NCBI GenBank assembly: GCA_023384675.1 | Contig: JAHDVK010000022.1 | Coordinates: forward strand, 1 to 64,000 | Origin: Bryobacteraceae bacterium | GTDB lineage: Bacteria > Acidobacteriota > Terriglobia > Bryobacterales > Bryobacteraceae | DNA length: 64,000 bases | Direction: 5' to 3' | Shown here: positions 8,418-14,915 of the stretch, in pieces | How positions within the stretch are numbered: position 1 is the first letter of the stretch | Layout of the letters: every line of letters begins with the position of its first letter | Translations under genes and position numbers: made by a program | Notes under the pieces: generated by a model | Told to the model about the DNA's origin: nothing | What the model saw: only the letters and a program-made list of their open reading frames with translations | The model's database searches: none

Positions 8418-9008
8418 ATGTCTGTCGTTCGTCCCATCCAGGTGGGTCACGTCGTTTACCGCACACGCCGCTTCCAAGAAATGATCGAGTGGTACAAGAC
8501 GGTCTTCGACGCCCGTGTCCAGTATGGAAATCCAGCACTCGCATTCCTTACCTTCGACGATGAGCATCACCGCTTCGCCCTGCTCAACATGGAGGTATTC
8601 CAGCCCGACGGGACGGGGACCGATAAACAGGGTGCCATTGGGGTGGATCACGTGGGCTACAGCTATGCGTCCGTGCGCGATTTGCTGGAGAATTACGCGG
8701 CCCTGAAGGAGAAGGCTATCGCGCCCTACTGGTGCATCCACCACGGGATTACCGTTGCGCTGTACTACGCCGATCCGGATGGGAATCAGATGGAGTTCCA
8801 GGTGGATAGCCTGAAATCAAGCGAGGATGCCAGCGCGTTCATGGCGTCGCTGTTCGCGACTAATCCGATCGGTGTCGAGTTCGATCCGGAAGACTGGCTT
8901 GCACGGCTGCGCGCCGGCACACCGGAGTCGGATCTGCTGGTACGGAAGACCCACGAGCCTGTCTCCCCGATCCGAGGCGCAGTCGCTCAGTATCTCGGGC
9001 AGCAGTAG
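8418..9008 (+). CDS. VOC-superfamily protein, extradiol-dioxygenase-like
   Basis: 196 residues with two vicinal-oxygen-chelate halves. The likely metal ligands are His11 (QVGHVVYRT), His78 (GVDHVGYSY) and Glu126 (DPDGNQMEFQVD), the spacing of BphC-like dioxygenases and glyoxalases. A ~60-residue C-terminal tail (DPEDWLARLRAGTPESDLL) is seen in biphenyl-2,3-diol 1,2-dioxygenase-like proteins. No aromatic-degradation genes are nearby, so the substrate cannot be named. AGAGAGGG lies upstream of the ATG. Confidence 0.85.
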   Translation: MSVVRPIQVGHVVYRTRRFQEMIEWYKTVFDARVQYGNPALAFLTFDDEHHRFALLNMEVFQPDGTGTDKQGAIGVDHVGYSYASVRDLLENYAALKEKAIAPYWCIHHGITVALYYADPDGNQMEFQVDSLKSSEDASAFMASLFATNPIGVEFDPEDWLARLRAGTPESDLLVRKTHEPVSPIRGAVAQYLGQQ

Positions 9009-9133
9009 GAGGCGGTGCCCGCTTCCTGACCGCCGCGGCGCCAGCCGCTTCGTCAGACCCCGTATTCCAATTGCCGGCGATACTCAGCCGCATCGAAATG
9101 GCCTTGCGGCAACGCCCGTCCGCCGCCGGCTTT

Positions 9134-10129
9134 TTACCGCGAGCCGCGCAACGCCTCGCGATGAGTCCGAGTCACCCTCTCCACTTGCTCAGTCGATTCG
9201 TATGGCAGATAGGCGGCGCGCATCACGAACCGGTACAACTGCCCTACCTCATAATCCGGTACATGGAATTGGAAATCCCAGGCCGGATTGCCCGCGCCGC
9301 CGCCTGAGGGCGACTGGGTGATCCGCACTCCATCCTGCTCGCGAAACATCTGTACGAACGCCATTGCGCGGCTCACTCCGAAATACCAGGGTTCGGTGAA
9401 CCGGTTCCGCGAGAAGCTATGGACAAGCGTCAGCGGAAACGGCGCATCGTGCGGGAAACGCCGCTGGTCGCGCACCGCCAGGTGCGTCGACTCCACGCCG
9501 TGGGCGGGCGTCACCCCCCGCACCCAATGCTCCTGTTTCCCCGCTTCCGTGATCCCCCGGAAGTGGATGTCGAGTGACTCAGGCTGGTGGATGTAGCTCG
9601 CCCAGAACAGCCCGATATAGCCGTTCAGGAACGAAGGTTTCCGCGCCACCACCTCGATCGTCAACTCGATCGTCCCATCCGCGAGCAGGTGGTACCGCTG
9701 GCAGCTCTCCAGACCGTGATGGAACGTGGGCGGCTGGTAAAGCTCTACCGTGTGTGCATCCACCAACCGCAGTTCCATCGGGTGGTTGCGCGGCTCGAAC
9801 TGGATCTTGCGGTCCGTCTGGGCCCTGCCGTCCAGGATGTGTTCGAAGTTGAGGCCGGAATACGCGGGCACGAAGAGGTTCTCCCTCCGCTTTTCATGCC
9901 GCAGCAGCGCCAATCCGCTGTAGCCCGCCCGATGCCCCGGCAACACTTCGTCGTCGACCGCCGAGTTGTCCACCACCACCGCTTCCACGGGTCCGCGTTT
10001 CAGTAACGCGTAGGGCTTTTCGGAGCGCGTAAACCGCACCGACGGGTTCATCAGACTGGTCACTCCCGCTTCCTGCGCCAGCCCCGCCATCGGCAGCGCC
10101 CACAGCCCGGCGATCATCGCGATTCTCAT
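9134..10129 (-). CDS. Secreted hypothetical protein
   Basis: 331 residues with a clear Sec signal peptide (MRIAMIAGLWALPMAGLAQEA). The mature part is beta-rich and reminiscent of galactose-mutarotase-like or carbohydrate-binding sandwiches (NHPMELRLVDAHTVELYQPPTFHHGLESCQRYHLLADGTIELTIEVV), but I cannot assign a family. Its start is 43 bp from the divergently transcribed Tat-exported TIM-barrel-like protein, suggesting shared regulation. Confidence 0.75.
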   Translation of the reverse strand: MRIAMIAGLWALPMAGLAQEAGVTSLMNPSVRFTRSEKPYALLKRGPVEAVVVDNSAVDDEVLPGHRAGYSGLALLRHEKRRENLFVPAYSGLNFEHILDGRAQTDRKIQFEPRNHPMELRLVDAHTVELYQPPTFHHGLESCQRYHLLADGTIELTIEVVARKPSFLNGYIGLFWASYIHQPESLDIHFRGITEAGKQEHWVRGVTPAHGVESTHLAVRDQRRFPHDAPFPLTLVHSFSRNRFTEPWYFGVSRAMAFVQMFREQDGVRITQSPSGGGAGNPAWDFQFHVPDYEVGQLYRFVMRAAYLPYESTEQVERVTRTHREALRGSR

Positions 10130-10172
10130 GCGGCTTCCAGTCTATGCCCGAAACGTGATAGAAGCATAGGCC

Positions 10173-11183
10173 ATGGAACCCGAAGCCCCCTTGATGAACG
10201 GCATGACCGAGATCGAGCCCATCGACGACCTGAATCCAGGCCGCCGCGACCTGCTGCGCGGCGCGGGCACTCTCGCCGCCTTCCTCGGCGCGGCCAATGC
10301 CGCTTCGGCGCAGAACGAACCACCGCCGGACCGCGTCCCGCCCGCCAAGCCGGGCCCCCCGCTGCCCGCCGCCCCCTTCGGCAAATTCCAGCTCACCCGG
10401 CTCATCGCCGGGGCCAACACGATCTACGGTTATTCCCATTTCAACTACGTCTTCTCCGCCGCCATGGCCGAATACCACACCACCGCGCGTGTGCTCTCGT
10501 TCCTCCGCGAACTCGAACGCGCCGGCATCAACACCTGGCAGGCGAGTTGGAGCGAACGCCTCGAAACCGACTGGCTCAAGTACAAGGAACAGGGCGGAAA
10601 GCTGCAGCTGCTCATTCTCTCCCGCCCCACGTTCAACGATGAACCCGAAATGCTCAAGCGCGCCGTGAAGCTCAAGCCGCTCGGCATCGCGCAGCATGGC
10701 GCTTCCACGAACCGGTTCTGGGACATGGGCGAACTGGACCGGTCGCTCGATTTCCTGAAACGCATTCGCGACCTCGGCGTGATGGTGGGTTTCTCCTGCC
10801 ACAATCCCCTCGAGGTCGAGTATGCCGAGGAAAAGGGCTGGGACGTGGATTACTACATGACCAGTCTCTATTACGTGAACCGCCCGCGCAAGGAGTTCGA
10901 GAAAATCCTCGGCGGCGAGACGCCCTACGGCGAAATCTACCTGCCGTCGGACCGTCCGCGCATGCTCGCCACCATCCGCAAAGCGAAGAAGCCCTGCCTG
11001 ACCTACAAGGTGCTGGCCGCCGGGCGCACCGTGAACTCGCCCAAGATGGTGCGCGAACACCTGGAAGTGGCCTACCAGGGCGTGAAGCCCAACGACGCGC
11101 TGATCATCGGCCTCTACCAGCGCTACAACGACCAGATCGGCCAGACCGCCGATTTCACGCGCGAGATCCTGGCCGCGGGCTGA
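10173..11183 (+). CDS. Tat-exported TIM-barrel-like hypothetical protein
   Basis: 336 residues from ATG 10173; ATG 10197 or 10203 would also keep the leader. GRRDLLRGAGTLAAFLGAANAASAQ is a twin-arginine signal, so it should fold in the cytoplasm and act in the periplasm, often a sign of a cofactor or metal. The mature region alternates strands and helices (TRLIAGANTIYGYSHFN; ERAGINTWQASW; LQLLILSRP; GIAQHGASTNRFWD; GVMVGFSCHNP; CLTYKVLAAGR) like an (alpha/beta)8 barrel. Catalytic residues and substrate are unknown. Divergent from the secreted protein at 9134-10129. Confidence 0.78.
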   Translation: MEPEAPLMNGMTEIEPIDDLNPGRRDLLRGAGTLAAFLGAANAASAQNEPPPDRVPPAKPGPPLPAAPFGKFQLTRLIAGANTIYGYSHFNYVFSAAMAEYHTTARVLSFLRELERAGINTWQASWSERLETDWLKYKEQGGKLQLLILSRPTFNDEPEMLKRAVKLKPLGIAQHGASTNRFWDMGELDRSLDFLKRIRDLGVMVGFSCHNPLEVEYAEEKGWDVDYYMTSLYYVNRPRKEFEKILGGETPYGEIYLPSDRPRMLATIRKAKKPCLTYKVLAAGRTVNSPKMVREHLEVAYQGVKPNDALIIGLYQRYNDQIGQTADFTREILAAG

Positions 11184-11251
11184 GGCGGCGCGCTGGAACA
11201 TTTCCGCACCCCTCTGTTTTAACGCCGCGATTTGCGCGATACTGTTGCCGT

Positions 11252-11554
11252 ATGCTGAGTTTCCGCATCCACCGGATGAAACCGCACGTCCGCCAGAACT
11301 TCCGCTGGGCGCCCCACACCAGCGGAGTCAGCCAGCTGAAGCCCCGCGATTACGAAGAGGCGGGCGAGTTCGAGGGCGAGAGCTTTTACGACGTCTGGAC
11401 CCGCCTGCGCGGCGGCGAAGAGGCTCTCGATGTGGGCGACGTTTTGGAGATCCCCGGCGGTGAAGTCCGCATCTGCAAATACGTTGGATTTGAGGAAGCC
11501 TGCTGGGCCCTGCCGGAACCGAAGGAAGAGCCGGCCGTGCCCGCGGCGCAGTGA
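11252..11554 (+). CDS. Hypothetical protein
   Basis: 100 residues: MLSFRIHRMKPHVRQNFRWAPHTSGVSQLKPRDYEE, then FYDVWTRLRGGEEALDVGDVLEIPGGEVRICKYVGFEEACW. It is soluble, has no known motif, and ends in a Pro/Glu/Ala tail. A GATACTGT stretch ends 6 nt before the ATG and could be a -10 element of a leaderless message. It is followed closely by the LigT-like gene. Confidence 0.65.
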   Translation: MLSFRIHRMKPHVRQNFRWAPHTSGVSQLKPRDYEEAGEFEGESFYDVWTRLRGGEEALDVGDVLEIPGGEVRICKYVGFEEACWALPEPKEEPAVPAAQ

Positions 11555-11574
11555 TGCATGACCCCCGCGACGGC

Positions 11575-11580
11575 TACAAT
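11575..11580 (+). promoter_or_regulatory. -10 element (TACAAT) for a leaderless LigT-like mRNA
   Basis: TACAAT ends 10 nt before ATG 11591 and there is no Shine-Dalgarno between them. Transcription would begin within a few nucleotides of the start codon. Confidence 0.45.
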
Positions 11581-11590
11581 ACAACAAGCG

Positions 11591-12142
11591 ATGGAATCAT
11601 CCCTGCGCGGGTATGGCGCGACTACGCAGTTCGCGCTCGTGAGCTATATTCCCGAACCCCTTGGCTCTTTTCTTACCGATCTCCGCACCGAACTGGTGCC
11701 GCATTGCCGGCTTCACTCCCATGTCACGCTGCTCACCCCCCGGCCGCTGGCGAGCCCCACGTGGGCGCTGATCGATGAGTTGCGGCGTGAAACCGCGAAG
11801 CTGAACAGTTTCGAGGTGGAGTTGAGCGGGCTGGACGTCTTTCCGGTCACGAACGTGATCTATTTGTCGATCGGCCGCGGACGCCGCGAGATCGTCGAGA
11901 TGCACGACCGCCTCGCGCGCGACATGTTTGCCCACAAGGAGCCGTACCCCTTCCACCCTCACATCACCCTGGCCCAGGAGATCCCCGAGGATTCCGTCAA
12001 CGAGGTCTTCGCCCGCGCCTGCGCCCGCTGGGAGGCATGGGACAAACCGCGCTCGTTTTCCGTGGACGAACTCGTCTTTGTCCGCAACGTCAATATGCGC
12101 GGGTGGGAGGACCTGAGTTCGCACCCGCTGAAGGCGGAATGA
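11591..12142 (+). CDS. 2'-5' RNA ligase / LigT-like 2H phosphoesterase
   Basis: 183 residues from ATG 11591. An upstream in-frame ATG at 11558 would place the TACAAT element inside the gene, so the later start is preferred. The two HxT motifs that define the 2H fold are present: HVTLLTPR (first third) and HITLAQEI (second half). The family cleaves or forms 2'-5' or cyclic phosphodiester bonds in RNA or nucleotides; the physiological substrate in bacteria is usually unclear. Length fits the family (~180). Confidence 0.85.
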   Translation: MESSLRGYGATTQFALVSYIPEPLGSFLTDLRTELVPHCRLHSHVTLLTPRPLASPTWALIDELRRETAKLNSFEVELSGLDVFPVTNVIYLSIGRGRREIVEMHDRLARDMFAHKEPYPFHPHITLAQEIPEDSVNEVFARACARWEAWDKPRSFSVDELVFVRNVNMRGWEDLSSHPLKAE

Positions 12143-12217
12143 TGCTCCTGGGAGTTGCGCAGCTTTTGGCTATGAGTGCCTCTAGCGCCACATCCACAGA
12201 ACGAGTTTGCGCCGGAC

Positions 12218-12412
12218 TTACGCGGATGGATGGTCTCCGAGGCCAAGCTGCCGCCTGATCAATCTACACAAAGAGTCTGCTATTTCCACATGCCGCGGAA
12301 CGGGTGCGGAACGTTGGGCGGAAGGGTTGTGGTCAAAGTCGTGCCGGGCGCCGGATCGTTTCAGGACACAGCCGGATCGCTCCAACTCGCGGACGAATAG
12401 ACGACGCTTCAC
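12218..12412 (-). CDS. hicA: HicA-type mRNA interferase toxin
   Basis: 64 residues from a GTG start overlapping the hicB stop (GTGA). The pattern MKRRLFVRELERSGCVLKRSGARHDFDHNP...VPRHVEIADSLCRLIRRQLGL is the HicA dsRNA-binding-like fold; His24 sits where the catalytic His of HicA lies. Known members cleave mRNA and are neutralised by HicB. Here the antitoxin gene comes first, the reverse of the E. coli order. The pair abuts a duplicated ssrA 3' end, a typical island-edge position. Confidence 0.85.
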   Translation of the reverse strand: MKRRLFVRELERSGCVLKRSGARHDFDHNPSAQRSAPVPRHVEIADSLCRLIRRQLGLGDHPSA

Positions 12413-12618
12413 ACCAAGACTTCGATCTCTTTGCTTTCGATGGTCCCTTCGACTGGAGCCGCTTCCTGTTCCGCTATCATCATGCGGTAAGCATCGCGGA
12501 CGTTCTCTTCGAGTTCTTCCAGCGTTGAGCCTTGGCTAAACACACCGGGGATCTGTCGTAGACGGCCAACGAACCACAGGCCATCCTTCCAGTACTCAAG
12601 TTGAAGCCGAAGTGACAT
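12409..12618 (-). CDS. hicB: HicB-family antitoxin
   Basis: 69 residues: LQLEYWKDGLWFVGRLRQIPGVFSQGSTLEELEENVRDAYRMMIAEQE matches the HicB partial RNase-H-like fold (strand, W/Y-x-G strand, 'PG.....G.T..EA..N..EA'). There is no C-terminal DNA-binding helix-turn-helix, so autoregulation may be weak or use another partner. Translation is coupled to the toxin through a 4-nt overlap. The start codon lies only 6 nt from the partial tmRNA repeat at 12625. Confidence 0.87.
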   Translation of the reverse strand: MSLRLQLEYWKDGLWFVGRLRQIPGVFSQGSTLEELEENVRDAYRMMIAEQEAAPVEGTIESKEIEVLV

Positions 12619-12624
12619 AGATCA

Positions 12625-12648
12625 TGGTGGAGGCGGCGGGAGTTGAAC
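12625..12648 (-). repeat. att-like duplication of the ssrA 3' end
   Basis: 24 bp identical to the last 24 nt of tmRNA (13275-13298), covering the CCA end, the acceptor strand and part of the T arm. The match stops inside the T-arm sequence. Such a partial copy of a tmRNA 3' end is the usual footprint of site-specific integration at ssrA. No integrase is present. Confidence 0.8.
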
Positions 12649-12855
12649 GGCTACGCGGTATCGACAAGACGCAACTTGCAGATTCCACCGATCGCCCGCT
12701 TCGCCCGCAGGGCCTCCTCTTCTGAACCAGTTTCCGTGCGGCTCACCCGCTCTTCCATTCGTGGCTCAGTAACAGCGTTCCTGACGTTCAGTCTAGCAGG
12801 CTTGATTCCACCACGCTGTCATCTGGACGACGATGTTCAATCACCAAATCCCTCG

Positions 12856-13113
12856 TCATCCCGGTTGGCCCGGCCAAAGATGCCGGTTCGCAAACGCGCG
12901 CCCCGACCCGCTCTTCAAGTAGCGTTCGAACCGGGATGCCTGCTCGCGCGTGGGAAATGCGAAATATGCGTGGAGGGTCCAAGGACGAAACTTGGACGTG
13001 TGGGGCACAGCACCGTCATTGTGCCGTCTGAGCCGGGCCTTCAGATCGCCCGTCATGCCGGTATAACGCTGCTCCGGTTGGGACTCGCTGCGAAGACGAT
13101 AGACGTAGTGCAA
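12856..13113 (-). CDS. GIY-YIG nuclease-like protein
   Basis: 85 residues. The GIY-YIG core appears as HYVYRLRS...RYTGMTGDLKARLRRHNDGAVPHTSKFRPWTLHAYFAF, with YVY and YTG as the two tyrosine strands and an Arg in KARLRRH; RFERYLKSGSGRAF supplies the Glu-containing helix. Single-domain members are of uncertain role and often mobile. It is the only recognisable gene between the two ssrA-end repeats. The rest of the interval (12649-12855 and 13114-13274) has only a 35-codon minus-strand frame (12651-12758) and short repeats. Confidence 0.75.
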   Translation of the reverse strand: MHYVYRLRSESQPEQRYTGMTGDLKARLRRHNDGAVPHTSKFRPWTLHAYFAFPTREQASRFERYLKSGSGRAFANRHLWPGQPG

Positions 13114-13274
13114 TGCTGAGGCTCCTTCGCTGCAGGCCTGCAGCGGAGCCTGAACTGGCGCCTCAGCTCAGCGGCTGAAGCACACTGATGATGCCAGCCC
13201 TCCTTCGCCCTTCGGGCTCCGGCGGGCAGCCTTCGTCAATCCTTCGGCTTGCCAGCCGAAGCCTTGGCGAAGGC

Positions 13275-13298
13275 TGGTGGAGGCGGCGGGAGTTGAAC
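13275..13298 (-). repeat. att-like core at the 3' end of ssrA
   Basis: Genuine 3' end of tmRNA and the partner of the 24-bp copy at 12625-12648. The 650 bp between them would be a mini-island. Confidence 0.8.
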
Positions 13299-13627
13299 CC
13301 GCGTCCGAAATGGCCCGCCGTGACATGACTACGTGCGTATCCGGTTCGGAATCTCGACGAAACGCCAACGAACCGGCAAGAAGCGTTCCATCCAGCCTGA
13401 TTGATCTCGGGCCTCGGCCTCAGACGGTGGCCTGCGCCCTATCCCATAAAATGACGCTCACTCGACAACGCATGGGCTCATTGCCGCGAGCGGCCACCTA
13501 GGTCTTAGGCAGCGTAAGCAAACTGCTGGTTATCGGCAGTTGTCGTTTTTCCGATCGTTTAACGGGAGCTCGGAACCCGGCACGCCGCATCACTTCGATT
13601 CCACTCCGTCGAAGCCGTTTCGCCCCC
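13275..13627 (-). ncRNA. ssrA: tmRNA (ssrA)
   Basis: A 353-nt one-piece tmRNA. The 5' end GGGGGCG pairs with CGCCUCC before the encoded ACCA (seven pairs, one G-U), followed by the conserved 5' region AAACGGCUUCGACGGAGUGG. The 3' part contains GCGGGUUCAACUCCCG, the T arm. The tag frame runs 13552 to 13505 and reads GKTTTADNQQFAYAA then TAA, with GGA as resume codon; the tRNA-borne Ala would precede it. The AYAA end suits ClpXP-type proteolysis. TACTAT at 13649-13644 is a possible -10 element overlapping the end of the upstream kinase-like gene. It rescues stalled ribosomes together with SmpB. Confidence 0.96.
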
Positions 13628-13641
13628 TCCTTTCGTCACCT

Positions 13642-14433
13642 TCATAGTAGCACCGTGGAGCCGAAAAGCACCGCGTCTTCGCCGCGCTGTTGAATCAACT
13701 GCTCCAACCGCGCCACGATCGCGTCGCGGCGCGCCATCAGGCCGTCGATCTGGAATCCCGCCAGCAGCCCGCCGAGAGAACGCTCAACTTCCTTTTTTGT
13801 CAATGACTTCAGCGCCTTAAAAACCCGCCGCTCGCAGCGTTGAACCCGGTGCGGATGGTCCAACTCCGGGTTCCAGCGGAAAGCCCGCGTGTGATCGATT
13901 AGCGCCAGATCCCACTGCCTGGTGATCAGCATGTTGTTGGTATTCCGATCCGGATTGGCGATCAGGGCGTCGAACAGCCGCATCATGTCGTTCTTGCGCT
14001 GCCAGTCTTCCGGGTCGGGCGCCTCAAGCCCGCTGTCTTTGAGCTGCGAGACGGGCATGAGGATGTCATCCACCCACCAGGTGACGGCGCTGCTGATGCC
14101 GCCGACGCGCCGTTCAACCGAAACCGGCGTCATGTTCAGACCCAGCATGCGGTCGAGCCGGTAGGCGGCGACGTTGCCGCGGTAGGAGTCAATGAAGTTG
14201 CTGTGCAGGGCCAACAGGTTGTATTCACGGGCCTTTTCCTGCCTGATCTGCTGGATGTGGGCGTCGTGGACAGTGCCGCCGAGGCGGAGCGTGGCGCGCT
14301 TCGACCTGGTGATGCCGCCCGGCGAGGGCCGCATCTCAACGATTTTGGCCTTGAGCAGGAAGTGCTCCTGTTTGGCGTCCGAGTCCAGTCCGGGGGCGAT
14401 AAAGGCCAGCAGCAGGGTCAGAGTGGCTGTCAT
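13642..14433 (-). CDS. Exported kinase-fold protein (FAM20C/HipA-like)
   Basis: 263 residues from ATG 14433, which has AGGAG upstream and opens a signal peptide (MTATLTLLLAFIAPGLDSDA); earlier in-frame starts lack an RBS. NVAAYRLDRMLGLNMTPVSVERRVGG, ALIANPDRNTNNMLI (160-170) and LALIDHTRAF (177-185) are the N-lobe, catalytic D-R-N-x-x-N and metal Asp180-His181 pattern of FAM20/HipA-like atypical kinases. It would act outside the cytoplasm, on proteins or glycans; that is inference. An ATP-binding Lys is not certain (possibly in LKAKIVEMR). Divergent from clpS. Confidence 0.72.
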   Translation of the reverse strand: MTATLTLLLAFIAPGLDSDAKQEHFLLKAKIVEMRPSPGGITRSKRATLRLGGTVHDAHIQQIRQEKAREYNLLALHSNFIDSYRGNVAAYRLDRMLGLNMTPVSVERRVGGISSAVTWWVDDILMPVSQLKDSGLEAPDPEDWQRKNDMMRLFDALIANPDRNTNNMLITRQWDLALIDHTRAFRWNPELDHPHRVQRCERRVFKALKSLTKKEVERSLGGLLAGFQIDGLMARRDAIVARLEQLIQQRGEDAVLFGSTVLL

Positions 14434-14573
14434 CCTGGGAATCTCCTGGTGGGAGATGCGCAAAAACGAGTCAAAAAAGCTCTCCGGAGGCCATTCTTGC
14501 GCGAAAAATCGCCCCTTTTTACGCGCCGGGACGGGAAACCCGGGACCGTGCGAGACTAGAAGACGGACTGCCC

Positions 14574-14915
14574 ATGCCAATTGCCGCGCCCACTCCTTCC
14601 CTGGAGTCGAGCGAACTAGAAGACCTGACGCCGCTGTGGAACGTCGTGCTGCTGGACGACGACGACCACACGTACGACTACGTGATCGAGATGCTCGCGC
14701 GCCTTTTTCTCAAGAGCGTCGAGGAAGCCTACCGTCACGCGGTGGAGGTGGACACGCACGGCCGGACGGTTGTGATGACCTGCGACCGGCAGGCGGCCGA
14801 ATTCGCGCGTGACCAGATTCACGGCTTTGGCCCGGACTGGCGGATGCCGAAGTGCAAGGGGTCGATGTCGGCGATTCTGGAGCCGTCGGCGGGCGGTTCT
14901 TACTCGGGCGCGTAG
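14574..14915 (+). CDS. clpS: ClpS-like Clp protease adaptor, variant binding pocket
   Basis: 113 residues. WNVVLLDDDDHTYDYVIEMLARLF is the ClpS core signature, followed by EEAYRHAVEVDTHGRTVVMTCDRQAAEFARDQIHGFGPD. ClpS delivers N-degron proteins to ClpAP. In the classical protein a His follows the Val of 'VHxxG' and contacts the substrate N-terminus; here the corresponding residue is Asp (VDTHG), so specificity may differ. The 3' end overlaps the convergent hypF by 16 bp. No clpA or aat gene is in view. Confidence 0.9.
   Translation: MPIAAPTPSLESSELEDLTPLWNVVLLDDDDHTYDYVIEMLARLFLKSVEEAYRHAVEVDTHGRTVVMTCDRQAAEFARDQIHGFGPDWRMPKCKGSMSAILEPSAGGSYSGA

Noticed and set aside
12625-12660. Possible second tRNA or tmRNA gene
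   Set aside because: Only 24 nt of the tmRNA 3' end are present and the T arm is incomplete, so it is an attachment-site footprint and not an RNA gene.
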